This document shows, piece by piece, positions 43,403 through 52,710 of a DNA stretch of 64,000 nucleotides. Location: assembly GCA_965218555.1 (NCBI GenBank), contig OZ244625.1, positions 3,348,001-3,412,000 on the forward strand, in the 5' to 3' direction. This DNA comes from JAPPLB01 sp965218555 (GTDB lineage: Bacteria > Acidobacteriota > Terriglobia > Bryobacterales > UBA6623). Positions within the stretch are counted from its first letter, which is position 1; every line of letters begins with the position of its first letter. The position numbers and the translations under genes were made by a program. The notes beneath the pieces are model-generated. The model did no database searches. It saw only the letters and a program-made list of their open reading frames with translations, and was not told where the DNA came from.

Positions 43403-46255
43403 ATGAACGCACGAGGGGAATGCCGTCCCAAGCCGCAGAACGTCCGGGCGGGCCGTGCGCCGATGCTGGCTGCCGTACTGCTGGCCGGATACTCGTTCCT
43501 GCCCGCACAGACCCCGAGTCCCCTCGGAGACGAGTCGGTTGCCGCATTCCGGGTCCGCTTCGGGCTCACGGATTCCCAACCCCGCGCGTGGGACGGAGAG
43601 CTGTCCGTCGACCGCGGCGAAGTGCTCAGGCTTCGCAACTGGAACCCCCACCCCGAGGAACGGATCAACGGCAAGACCGGCTGGCGGCTGGCGACGCGCA
43701 CGGGCCTGAACTACCCCCGCCGGGTCTATCAGTGGGAAGACCCCCGCGGTACCGAGGAGTATGTAACGATTCCCGGGATCGTCGTGGACGTGCGAATAAC
43801 ATCCAGCACGCGCGTCCGGTTCAAGACTGCGAACGGTGATTTCGAAGTCTGGCCGCGGGAGTTGCAGGTCGGCCGGCCCATGAAGCACCTGGATGGAGCG
43901 GTCGAAGTGGACCTGGTCGCACCGGCCGAGCGCCTGTCCCCTGACACGGTCAACAGCGATTTCCCTACGGTCCTTGCCGGAGAAGACGGTGAGCTGTGGG
44001 CCGCCTGGGTCACCTACAGCGGCGGCAGCAACCGCGTACAGGCTCGCCGCTTCGACGGCGAATCGTGGGGCTCGATCGAAACGATCAGCGGCGGCCCAGG
44101 CGATGTGTTTCTCGTCAAGATGGGCCGCGACAAGCATGACCGGCCCTGGGTGATCTGGTCCGAACAAGTCGATGGCAACTTCGATCTCTACGCCCGCTAC
44201 CGCAACGGCGAGAAATGGTCTGCGACGAGCCGCTTGACGGACACGCCGCAGTCCGACATGCAACACGCTCTCACGACCGACGCGAACGGCAATCTCTGGC
44301 TCGCCTGGCAGGGCTTCCGTAAAGGCAAGTCGGATATCTTCGTCCGTCGTTACGACGGTGAGACCTGGTCACCCGAGCAGAAAGTTTCGACTTCCTCGGC
44401 CAACGACTGGAAGCCCGCCATCACAGCCGACAGCACGGGGGGCGTGTACATCGCTTGGGATACCTACGACAAGGGCGACTACGACATCGTGATGCGCCGC
44501 TGGTCGGGCGAGAGTTGGGGTGAGACCATCCCGGTCGCGGACACGCCGAGGTTCGAAGCTCATGTCACTCTCGCCTGCGACAGCCAGGACCGCCTGTGGG
44601 CCGCTTGGAACGAGAGCGGCTTCCAGTGGGGCAAAGACTCGGGCTTCTTGATCTACAAGGAGGCGACGCGGCTCTACGAGTGGCGGACGCTGGCCCTGGG
44701 AGTCTACTCCGGCGGGCGTTGGCGGCATCCCGCGTCTGACGTCAACGCGGCCCTGCCCGCCGAGCTTCGCGGCTTCAATGACCTGCCCGTCTTACAGCGA
44801 GATGCCAAGGGACGGATGTGGCTGTTCTTCCGTCATCGTGTGCTGCGCGCCCGGGACACCCCCGATTTCACCCCGGCGCACCGCGCGGCTTGGCAGATCT
44901 ACGGCACCACCTACATTGGCGACGCCTGGCTGCACCCGCTGCATCTGCCTTTCAGCCGCGGCCGACAGGACATGCGTTGGGGCATCACCCAGGACGCCGA
45001 AGGCGCCCTGTTCGCCGCTTGGCCGACGGACAACCGCGACTCCGATCAGTTCTTCTTCGATAGAACCGACGTATACGCCGGCAGGCTCCCGGCGCCCGCC
45101 GGAGCAGCCAAGCCTCCTGTCCTCGTTGAACGCAAAGACCGCCGCTACGATACCTATCCGGCTCACCCCAACGAAGAGGCTGACCTGCAGCAGATCCGGG
45201 ATTACTCCATCAAGTCCGGCGGCAAGACGTATCGTATCTATCGCGGCGACACGCACCGCCACACCGAGTTCTCCGACGATGGTTACAGCGATGGCTCGCT
45301 GTTCGAGACCTACCGCTACGCCCTCGACGCCGCCTCGCTCGATTTTATGGGGGTCAGCGAGCACAACAACGGCAGCGGTCAAGACAACGAGTACATCAAC
45401 TGGCTTCTGCCGCAAGTCGCCGACCTGTTTCATCTACCGGGAACGTTCGCGCCGATCTATACCTATGAGCGAAGCCTCAGCTATCCCAACGGACATCGCA
45501 ACATTCTCGCCGCGACGCGCGGCATCCCGACCCTGCCGATTCGACCCGAGGAGCGGAGCGGCGAGGTTGGCGCGGCCGAGCTGTATGACTATCTCAGGAA
45601 GTACGACGCCATCGCGATTTCGCATACTTCCGCAACGGGCATGGGAACCGACTGGCGCGATAACGATCCGGGTTTGGAACCCCTTGTCGAGATCTACCAA
45701 GGCGACCGTGTCTCGGCCGAGTACGAAGGAGCCCCCCGCGCCGCGACAGCAGAGAAGCCCTACAACCAGCAGGGCGGCTTACGCCCGGCGGGTTATGTGT
45801 GGAATGCCTGGGCCAAGGGTTTGAAGCTCGGCGTGCAAGCCGCCTCTGACCACATCTCGACCCACATTTCCTACGCCTGCACCATCGCCGAAGACTTCAG
45901 CCGCGAAGGACTTCTCGACGCCATGCGAAAGCGGCATTCCTACGGCGCGACCGACAACATCGTCCTCGACTACCGCCTGCAAGCCGGCGGCAAGGAATAC
46001 TTGCAGGGCGACATCGTCGAAGTCGGCGGCGCGTTCCAACTGTGGATCAACATCATCGGAACTTCGCGCATCGAGCAGATCGATATCATCAAGAACAACA
46101 CCTTCATGCACACGCGCCAGAACCTCGAAGAAACGGTCCATTTCACCTTTGTCGACAACGAAGTGACGCCCGGTGAAAGCTACTACTACGTGCGGGTGCA
46201 GCAGAAGAATCAGGAAATGGCGTGGTCGTCTCCGATCTGGGTGAGAACTCACTGA
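43403..46255 (+). CDS. secreted beta-propeller fused to PHP-type phosphoesterase-like domain
   Basis: A 950-residue protein with a signal-type N-terminus. Residues about 180-560 carry repeated propeller blades of the type DANGNLWLAWQG...DIFVRRYDGETWS. Residues about 610-890 resemble a PHP metal-dependent phosphoesterase or DUF3604-like domain, with GDTHRHTEFSDDG as the first metal-binding His cluster, VSEHNNGSGQDNEY, and later ISHTSATGMG and AASDHISTH. The final 70 residues are a beta-sandwich-like tail. The chain is presumably extracytoplasmic; substrate is unknown. It starts 47 bases after the repeat. Confidence 0.75.
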   Translation: MNARGECRPKPQNVRAGRAPMLAAVLLAGYSFLPAQTPSPLGDESVAAFRVRFGLTDSQPRAWDGELSVDRGEVLRLRNWNPHPEERINGKTGWRLATRTGLNYPRRVYQWEDPRGTEEYVTIPGIVVDVRITSSTRVRFKTANGDFEVWPRELQVGRPMKHLDGAVEVDLVAPAERLSPDTVNSDFPTVLAGEDGELWAAWVTYSGGSNRVQARRFDGESWGSIETISGGPGDVFLVKMGRDKHDRPWVIWSEQVDGNFDLYARYRNGEKWSATSRLTDTPQSDMQHALTTDANGNLWLAWQGFRKGKSDIFVRRYDGETWSPEQKVSTSSANDWKPAITADSTGGVYIAWDTYDKGDYDIVMRRWSGESWGETIPVADTPRFEAHVTLACDSQDRLWAAWNESGFQWGKDSGFLIYKEATRLYEWRTLALGVYSGGRWRHPASDVNAALPAELRGFNDLPVLQRDAKGRMWLFFRHRVLRARDTPDFTPAHRAAWQIYGTTYIGDAWLHPLHLPFSRGRQDMRWGITQDAEGALFAAWPTDNRDSDQFFFDRTDVYAGRLPAPAGAAKPPVLVERKDRRYDTYPAHPNEEADLQQIRDYSIKSGGKTYRIYRGDTHRHTEFSDDGYSDGSLFETYRYALDAASLDFMGVSEHNNGSGQDNEYINWLLPQVADLFHLPGTFAPIYTYERSLSYPNGHRNILAATRGIPTLPIRPEERSGEVGAAELYDYLRKYDAIAISHTSATGMGTDWRDNDPGLEPLVEIYQGDRVSAEYEGAPRAATAEKPYNQQGGLRPAGYVWNAWAKGLKLGVQAASDHISTHISYACTIAEDFSREGLLDAMRKRHSYGATDNIVLDYRLQAGGKEYLQGDIVEVGGAFQLWINIIGTSRIEQIDIIKNNTFMHTRQNLEETVHFTFVDNEVTPGESYYYVRVQQKNQEMAWSSPIWVRTH

Positions 46256-46438
46256 AACCCGCGCTTCGTCCTGATGGTTGGTCCCCGGCGTCGCTGCCCG
46301 CTGGGATGACAAGCTGATGCCGACTCGACTCGCCGCGGACCCAACGCCTGTGTCACACCGGACGGCGCCACCGTACTTTTTTGCCCTCAAGGCAATAACC
46401 AGGGTGACTAACTGACGGCAACGCCAAATAGCACAAAA

Positions 46439-46465
46439 CCCAATAGCCCCAATAGCCCCAATAGC
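46439..46465. repeat. 9-bp tandem repeat (CCCAATAGC) x3
   Basis: Three perfect units occupy 46439-46447, 46448-46456 and 46457-46465. A single direct copy recurs 841 bases downstream at 47306-47314, on the far side of the 14-bp inverted repeat pair. Confidence 0.8.
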
Positions 46466-46506
46466 ACTGTCGGAGCAATGGGAGAAGTTCCCCTGGTGAG
46501 CAAAGC

Positions 46507-47255
46507 AGAACGTTCCCCTTCGGCTCGAGGTACTGAAGCCCTTCAGTCTTGTTTTTGCCGCCCCGGCCGGCATAGCATGACGACAGGGAGGCGGGAATCA
46601 TCCCAGATCGACTTCCCGTCTCCGCGGCGCTCGCTGCGGCGGCTGCCGCCCTCCGCGCGCCGCGGGCATCCTGGCCCCGCGGAGAAAAAAGCAGAGAAAA
46701 AAATCGAGGAGGTGATATCACGCCCATTCGTCTGCGACGAAGTTTGTTCTTCGTAGCGCCGGCAACTCCGGCCGGCACGCCCTCTCGCCGCAAGCCCGGC
46801 GAGAGTATCAAGGCCCTCCCCGGCCGACCCGGCTGCGGTCTGCCCGGCGCCCCCAGGCTGCCGCGCCCGAGGCGCGTTCGTCTTGTCGAAAAGAGCCGCA
46901 CAGGATGCGCGGGCGCTGCGGGCGGACGAGCTTCGGCCCAGGCGCATCGAGGGTGCGTCTTTCTCGCAAATCAGGGGTCGGAATGGCCGTTCGGTCCGCC
47001 GTGGGTGCGCAAGGGTCGCACCACCAGAAACCGCCGCTTGGACCGCCGCGCCCGCCGCCCAGTCACTGCTTGCCTGCCCGGAATTGCCCGGAATTGCTCG
47101 GCAAAAATATGCCCCTGAGCAAGTGTCCGCGCACCGTCAGCCTTTCTCGGCCGGCCTCACGACGAGCGCCGTTAGCCGCAGCTCCCGTCGCCCTCCGGGC
47201 TCCTTCCGCTGCGGCTGACGCCAAAGGAACCCATGCTGAGAAAGGGGAACGTTCT
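46507..47255. repeat. region bounded by 14-bp perfect inverted repeats
   Basis: AGAACGTTCCCCTT (46507-46520) and AAGGGGAACGTTCT (47242-47255) are exact reverse complements. They enclose a 749-bp element-sized segment of high GC with no recognisable gene. It could be a MITE-like or relic transposon; no flanking target duplication is obvious beyond the CCCAATAGC copies. Confidence 0.45.
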
Positions 47256-47344
47256 GGATTGCACAAACAGGGGTGCTTTCTATATTGCGTTGACAAGCAG
47301 AAAAACCCAATAGCACCCGCGCTGGTAAGCGGTCTATAATTACT

Positions 47345-50300
47345 GTGGGGTGTTTAGGCTTTGCAATGACTGATCACTTGGCAGGTTCGGTTGCACGCGT
47401 TCTGAGCGTGCTGAGTTCGCTCCTTGTTGTCTGCGGCGCGGCGGCGGCCTCCGAGGATCGGGTCAGCTTCAACGCTGATATCCGTCCGATCTTTTCCGAC
47501 AGATGTTATACATGCCACGGACCGGACGCGAACAACCGCATGACCCCGCTGCGTTTCGACACCCAGGAGGGCGCCACGCAAGACCTGGGAGGGCGTTTCG
47601 CCATCGTCGCCGGGGATGTCGGGAAAAGTGAAATCATCAAGCGGCTGACGACCGAAGATCCGGTCCGCCGCATGCCCCCGGCCCACGAAGGCCACGCCAG
47701 GCTGAGCGACCGCGAAATCGACCTGGTGCGCCGCTGGATCGAACAGGGCGCCGAGTGGCAATCTCATTGGTCGTTTACTCCGCCTGAGAGGCCGGGTCTG
47801 CCGCCGGTCACGGGCAGGACGGTCAACGGAATCGACCATTTCGTCTTGGAGCGTCTCGAGAGGGAAGGTCTCTCCACTTCCCCCGAAGCGGACCGCGCAA
47901 CGCTCATCCGCCGTGTCACGCTGGACCTGACCGGGTTGCCGCCGACACCCGAAGAAATCGACGACTTCCTTCAGGACACTTCCTCCGGCGCGTATGAGAA
48001 GGTCGTCGACCGCCTTCTCGCCTCGCCCCGATACGGCGAGCGCATGGCTGTGCGTTGGCTCGATTCCGCCCGTTACGCAGATACGAACGGCTACCAGACC
48101 GATGCCGAGCGCTATATGTGGCGCTGGCGCGACTGGGTCATCAAGGCGTTCAACGACAACATGCCGTTCGATCAGTTCACCGTCGAACAAATCGCGGGCG
48201 ACATGCTGCCGAACCCGAAACTCGACCAACTGATCGCGACCGGCTTCAATCGCAATCACCGCGGCAACGGCGAGGGCGGCATTATCGAGGAAGAGTACGC
48301 GGTGGAGTACGTCGTCGATCGCGTCGAGACGACATCAACGGTCTGGCTGGGCCTGACGATGGGCTGCGCCCGTTGCCACGACCACAAGTACGACCCGCTC
48401 ACGCAGAAAGAGTTCTATCGCTTTTTCGCTTACTTCAACAACATCCCCGAGAAGGGCAAAGCCTTCAAATACGGCAACTCGGCGCCATTCATACCCGCTC
48501 CCACGCCGGAGCAGCTTACCAATCTGGATGGCCTCGACGAGAAAGTCAAGAAAGCGAAGCAGGAGTTCGACCGACTGCAGCCCGAGCTTCAAGCCGCCTT
48601 CGAGCAGTGGGAGAAATCGTTGTTGCAGTCCGATTTCGTGGACTGGACGTTGTGGAATAACTTGATCGCGCACTATCGGCTTGACGGCGCCGTAGCGGGA
48701 GAAACACCGGGCGGAACCGACGTACGCGCCAAGCTCGTCGACGGACTTCCAAAATTCAAGAAGGGCAAGATCGGCCAGGCGAACGCGTTCGACGGCAAGA
48801 GTTACATCGATGCCGGCGATGTCGCCGATTTCCGCTTCCAGGAAGACTTCACGCTCTCGGCCTGGATCTACCCCACCGCAGCCAATGGCGCGATCCTCAG
48901 CCGAACTTCCGAATCGACGACGGAAATCAAGGGCTACGGCATCTACCTGGTTGACGGCAAAGTGCAGTTCAACCTGGTGACTCGTTGGCTCGATGATTCC
49001 ACCCGCGTCGAGACCGCTGAGCCACTCGCCCTGAACCGATGGCATCACGTAAGTGCGGTCTACGACGGTTCGCGGTTGGCGAAGGGCGCTGTTGTGTATC
49101 TGAACGGCAAGCCCGCCAAGATGACGGTCGTTGTAGACACGCTCAACCAGCCCTTCGGTGCGAAAGCGCCTCTGCGGATTGGAGCCGTCGCCGGGCCCGG
49201 AGCGCGCTTCCGGGGTTTGATGGATGACGTCCGTGTTTACGACCGCGCGCTCAAACCGGATGAGATCGCCGTAGTGAGCACCGATTCGCCCTTGAACGAG
49301 ATTGCTCGCCTCAAGCCCGGGAAGCGCACGGCGGCCCAAAGCGACAAGCTGCGGCTCTCCTTCCTCGATGAGTACGTGCCCTCCCACATCCGTGAGGCAT
49401 GGCAAACCCTGAGCGCAACCCGCAAAGAACGCGAAGCGTTCATCAAAAGCTTCCCGACCGTCATGGTCATGCAGGAGCGGGAGATCCTGAGGCCGACTCA
49501 TCTGCTTGTGCGCGGCCAATACGATCTCCCGGGCGATGAGGTCACACCCGGCGTTCCGGCCGCGCTGCCGCCGATCCCCGAGGGTGTTCCGAACAACCGC
49601 CTCGGCTTGGCCCGCTGGCTCGTCAGTCCTTCCAATCCGCTGACGGCGCGGGTGACCATCAACCGTTTCTGGCAGTCCTACTTCGGCACCGGGCTCGTCA
49701 AGACGGTCGAGGATTTCGGCTCGCAAGGTGAATGGCCGATGTACCTGGAACTGCTCGATTGGCTGGCCACCGAGTTCATCGATAGCGGCTGGAACGTCAA
49801 GCAGCTCCAGAAGACGATCGTCATGAGCGCCACCTATCGGCAGTCATCCCGCGTCACCCCCGCGTTGGCGGCGAAAGACCCTGAGAATCGGCTGTTGGCT
49901 CGAGGGCCGCGGGTACGTCTTCCCGCCGAGGTGGTGCGCGATCAGGCGCTGGCGATCTCGGGTTTACTGGTTGAAGAGATCGGGGGGCCTTCGGTGAAGC
50001 CTTATCAGCCGGCAGGCCTTTGGAAGGAACTCGCCGGGGGATACGACTACGAACAAGGCCAAGGCAACGACCTCTACCGGCGCAGTCTCTACACGTTTTG
50101 GAAGCGCGCTGTGCCGCCGCCGCAGATGCTGAACTTCGATTCGGCGGGCCGCGAGGCCTGCACCGTTCGCGAGACACGCACGAATACGCCGCTGCAAGCG
50201 CTCAACTTGATGAACGACGTCACGTTCGTCGAAGCCTCCCGCAAGCTCGCCGAGCGCATGATGACCGAAGGCGGCCGCACGCCGCAAGAGCGCATCGGAT

Positions 50301-50533
50301 ATGGGTATCGCCTGGCGACGGCTCAGAAGCTCAAGCAGGAGAGCAACAAAATCCTGCTGGGCGGTTACCGCCACTACCTCGACAATTTTCAGACCGACCG
50401 GCGCGCCGCGCTCGAGTTGGTTCGCCAAGGTGAATCCGAACGGGACCAAGCGCTGGAAGTCGCTCAACTCGCCTCCTACACCACTGTCGCGAGCCTCATC
50501 TTGAATCTGGACGAGACGATTACGAAGGAATAG
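47345..50533 (+). CDS. PSCyt1/DUF1549-LamG-DUF1553 secreted protein
   Basis: A 1062-residue exported protein. After a signal segment there is a planctomycete-type cytochrome domain (PSCyt1) with haem site CYTCHGP near residue 54, then DUF1549 (about 140-360), a LamG/concanavalin-like jelly-roll (about 435-643, with WHHVSAVYDG and DDVRVYDRALKPDE) and DUF1553 (about 690-1000). These proteins are usually encoded next to a DUF1501 protein, as here 31 bases downstream. They are thought to act in surface polymer breakdown or electron transfer, but biochemistry is lacking. GTG 47345 or ATG 47366 may be the start. Confidence 0.9.
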   Translation: MGCLGFAMTDHLAGSVARVLSVLSSLLVVCGAAAASEDRVSFNADIRPIFSDRCYTCHGPDANNRMTPLRFDTQEGATQDLGGRFAIVAGDVGKSEIIKRLTTEDPVRRMPPAHEGHARLSDREIDLVRRWIEQGAEWQSHWSFTPPERPGLPPVTGRTVNGIDHFVLERLEREGLSTSPEADRATLIRRVTLDLTGLPPTPEEIDDFLQDTSSGAYEKVVDRLLASPRYGERMAVRWLDSARYADTNGYQTDAERYMWRWRDWVIKAFNDNMPFDQFTVEQIAGDMLPNPKLDQLIATGFNRNHRGNGEGGIIEEEYAVEYVVDRVETTSTVWLGLTMGCARCHDHKYDPLTQKEFYRFFAYFNNIPEKGKAFKYGNSAPFIPAPTPEQLTNLDGLDEKVKKAKQEFDRLQPELQAAFEQWEKSLLQSDFVDWTLWNNLIAHYRLDGAVAGETPGGTDVRAKLVDGLPKFKKGKIGQANAFDGKSYIDAGDVADFRFQEDFTLSAWIYPTAANGAILSRTSESTTEIKGYGIYLVDGKVQFNLVTRWLDDSTRVETAEPLALNRWHHVSAVYDGSRLAKGAVVYLNGKPAKMTVVVDTLNQPFGAKAPLRIGAVAGPGARFRGLMDDVRVYDRALKPDEIAVVSTDSPLNEIARLKPGKRTAAQSDKLRLSFLDEYVPSHIREAWQTLSATRKEREAFIKSFPTVMVMQEREILRPTHLLVRGQYDLPGDEVTPGVPAALPPIPEGVPNNRLGLARWLVSPSNPLTARVTINRFWQSYFGTGLVKTVEDFGSQGEWPMYLELLDWLATEFIDSGWNVKQLQKTIVMSATYRQSSRVTPALAAKDPENRLLARGPRVRLPAEVVRDQALAISGLLVEEIGGPSVKPYQPAGLWKELAGGYDYEQGQGNDLYRRSLYTFWKRAVPPPQMLNFDSAGREACTVRETRTNTPLQALNLMNDVTFVEASRKLAERMMTEGGRTPQERIGYGYRLATAQKLKQESNKILLGGYRHYLDNFQTDRRAALELVRQGESERDQALEVAQLASYTTVASLILNLDETITKE

Positions 50534-50564
50534 CCCTTACCTATTGACAACGGGAGAGATGCCC

Positions 50565-52031
50565 ATGAATCCGCTCGTTGAACGCCAACTTCAGTTGACG
50601 CGACGTCACTTCTTCGGTTTGAGCAGCACCGGCATCGGAACAGCCGTTCTTTCGTCTCTGCTGAATGACGACCTATCGGCCGCCACGCCGCGCACGGACG
50701 GTCCCGGCAGCATCGGAGGTCTCCCCGGGCTGCCCCACTTCGCGCCGAAAGCGAAGCGCGTCATCTACCTCTTCCAGTCAGGTGGGCCGTCGCAGATGGA
50801 CTTGTTCGACTACAAGCCCAAACTCGTCGATATGCGCGCCTCCGAACTCCCCGACTCCATTCGCCAGGGCCAGCGGCTCACCGGCATGACGGCGACCCAG
50901 ACCAGCTTTCCTGTCGCACCGTCAATCTTCGAGTTCAAGCAACGCGGCGAATCCGGCGCTTGGATCAGCGATCTTCTGCCGCACATCACGAAGGTCGCCG
51001 ATAATCTCTCGTTCGTCAAATCGATGCACACCACGGCCATCAACCACGACCCGGCCGTGACGTTCTTCCAAACAGGATTTCAATTGGCCGGCAGGCCAAG
51101 CATCGGTTCGTGGCTTTCCTACGGCTTGGGCACGCTCAACAAAGATCTCCCATCGTTCGTCGTCATGGTCTCGCAGGGCGAGGGCCGCGGCGGTCAGCCC
51201 CTCTATGACCGGCTGTGGGGAAGCGGTTTTCTGCCGACGCGGTACCAAGGCGTAAAATTCCGCGGCGTAGGCGATCCGGTTCTTTATTTGTCTGACCCGC
51301 CGGGCATCAATCAAGGAGTTCGACGTCGATTCCTCGACGATCTCGCGAAGATGAACGAACTGAAGCACAACGATTTCGGCGACCCGGAGATCTCAACGCG
51401 CATCGCGCAGTATGAGATGGCCTATCGGATGCAAAGCTCCGTGCCCGAATTGACGGACCTGTCCGGTGAATCGGAGAAAACATTCGAATCCTACGGACCC
51501 GATTCACGCAAGCGAGGGACCTACGCCGCCAACTGTCTGTTGGCTCGGCGGCTCGCCGAACGCGGGGTCCGCTTCGTACAACTTTTCCATCGTGGCTGGG
51601 ACCAGCACACGGAACTGCCCAAGGGCATTCGGTATCAAGCGAAGGACACGGATCAGCCAACCGCCGCGCTGATCCAGGATCTGAAAGACCGCGGCATGCT
51701 CGACGATACGCTCGTCGTTTGGGGCGGCGAGTTCGGCCGCACCGTTTATAGCCAAGGCCGCCTCACCGAAGATGACTACGGCCGCGACCACCACCCGCGC
51801 TGCTTCTCCATCTTCATGGCGGGTGGCGGCATCCAGCCCGGAATCAGCTACGGCCAAACGGACGACTACGGCTACAACATCACGAAAGATCCCGTGGATG
51901 TCCACGACCTGCACGCGACGATCCTGCACCTGCTTGGCGTCGAGCACACCAAGCTCACATTCAAATATCAGGGCCGCCACTTCCGCCTGACGGATGTTCA
52001 CGGCAAAGTGGTCAAGCCGCTGCTGGTTTAG
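50565..52031 (+). CDS. DUF1501 protein, Tat-type signal
   Basis: A 488-residue protein from ATG 50565, which has GGGAGAG seven bases upstream; an in-frame TTG at 50544 is less likely. The N-terminus LTRRHFFGLSSTGIG is a twin-arginine-type signal, implying export in folded form. The body has the alkaline-phosphatase/sulfatase-like DUF1501 features LFQSGGPSQMDLFDYKP, FVQLFHRGWDQH, WGGEFGRT and GRDHHPRCFSIFMAGGGI. It pairs with the upstream DUF1549/DUF1553 gene, 31 bases away. Enzyme activity is not established for the family. Confidence 0.92.
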   Translation: MNPLVERQLQLTRRHFFGLSSTGIGTAVLSSLLNDDLSAATPRTDGPGSIGGLPGLPHFAPKAKRVIYLFQSGGPSQMDLFDYKPKLVDMRASELPDSIRQGQRLTGMTATQTSFPVAPSIFEFKQRGESGAWISDLLPHITKVADNLSFVKSMHTTAINHDPAVTFFQTGFQLAGRPSIGSWLSYGLGTLNKDLPSFVVMVSQGEGRGGQPLYDRLWGSGFLPTRYQGVKFRGVGDPVLYLSDPPGINQGVRRRFLDDLAKMNELKHNDFGDPEISTRIAQYEMAYRMQSSVPELTDLSGESEKTFESYGPDSRKRGTYAANCLLARRLAERGVRFVQLFHRGWDQHTELPKGIRYQAKDTDQPTAALIQDLKDRGMLDDTLVVWGGEFGRTVYSQGRLTEDDYGRDHHPRCFSIFMAGGGIQPGISYGQTDDYGYNITKDPVDVHDLHATILHLLGVEHTKLTFKYQGRHFRLTDVHGKVVKPLLV

Positions 52032-52314
52032 CCGGCGTTAGCCGTTGTCATCAGGAATCCAGTGATCGACCGGGCCGACTTCGACAAGATCGTCGGGGTC
52101 GCCTGTATCAAATCTTCCTTCACGCTCCCCGAAAGCCTTGATGGCAGTTCCGCGTGAATCACCGCAAGGATCTTTCGATGGTGACTCACTTCCTCGAGGC
52201 CGCCGGTGTGAGGAACTTCGTCAGGCGCCTGCCAAAGGCGATCTTGGAACCCAACGGTTGTTGATCTCACGGATTGCCACCCAAACCGTATCATCGCCAT
52301 CGCCTCGAACTTTC
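52032..52314. other. gap with possible gene remnant
   Basis: No intact gene is seen. On the minus strand one frame reads as a plausible protein end: AFGEREGRFDTG...DHWIPDDNG, with a stop at 52038-52040. The same frame carries a second plausible stretch near 52222-52317, separated by a stop. This may be a decayed small gene; I do not recognise it. Confidence 0.3.
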
Positions 52315-52692
52315 ATGGACCAAGCTGTCAGTATCTACGACCTTATTGGAGACGAGGGCTTCCAGCGCCTCATCCGGGCCTTCTACCGGCAAGTCCCCGA
52401 TGATCCCATCCTGGGAACGATGTATCCGCCCCAAGATCTCGCCGGCGCCGAACAGCGTCTGCGCGATTTCCTGATCTTCCGATTCGGCGGCCCGCCACGC
52501 TACATCGAGCAGCGTGGCCACCCGCGCCTAAGGATGCGGCACTTCCCCTTTGCCATCGATCAGCAGGCACGCAACCGATGGGTCCGACTGATGGACAACG
52601 CCCTGGAAGAAACAGCCCTGCCCGAGCCGGTGACAGAAGCCCTCAGGGAGTTCTTCCATGACACCGCCACCTTCATGATCAACCGGCAGTGA
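52315..52692 (+). CDS. truncated haemoglobin (group II-like)
   Basis: A 125-residue globin from ATG 52315; an in-frame upstream extension lacks protein character. The motifs IYDLIGDEGFQRLIRAFYRQVPDDPILGTMYP, FLIFRFGGPPRYIEQRGHPRLRMRHFPFAI and the C-terminal helix are typical of trHbO-type globins; the haem-ligand His is likely in GHPRLRMRH. Roles include oxygen or nitric oxide chemistry. It is convergent with hflX, only 18 bases apart, and has no good Shine-Dalgarno. Confidence 0.88.
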   Translation: MDQAVSIYDLIGDEGFQRLIRAFYRQVPDDPILGTMYPPQDLAGAEQRLRDFLIFRFGGPPRYIEQRGHPRLRMRHFPFAIDQQARNRWVRLMDNALEETALPEPVTEALREFFHDTATFMINRQ

Positions 52693-52710
52693 TCGGGGGG
52701 TCGACTTTGA

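Larger units (their letters stand above)
46256..47344. other. 1.1-kb gene-free region with repeats
   Basis: No frame here reads like protein. It holds three tandem copies of CCCAATAGC (46439-46465) and a fourth at 47306-47314 in the same orientation. A perfect 14-bp inverted repeat, AGAACGTTCCCCTT at 46507-46520 and its complement at 47242-47255, bounds a 749-bp GC-rich core. A TATAAT lies at 47334-47339 just before the next gene. The layout suggests a decayed or non-autonomous element. Confidence 0.55.

Noticed and set aside
46883..47339. small genes in the 46.9-47.3 kb stretch
   Set aside because: Three overlapping frames have equal, Arg/Ala/Pro-rich composition, no ribosome sites and no homology I recognise; repeats explain the region better.
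47289..47339. TTGACA and TATAAT as one promoter for the DUF1549 gene
   Set aside because: The two boxes are about 40 bases apart, far beyond the 16-19 base spacer; only the TATAAT close to the gene remains a candidate.
52038..52317. minus-strand gene between the DUF1501 and globin genes
   Set aside because: Two protein-like stretches exist but are separated by an in-frame stop and lack a start with a ribosome site; kept only as a possible remnant.
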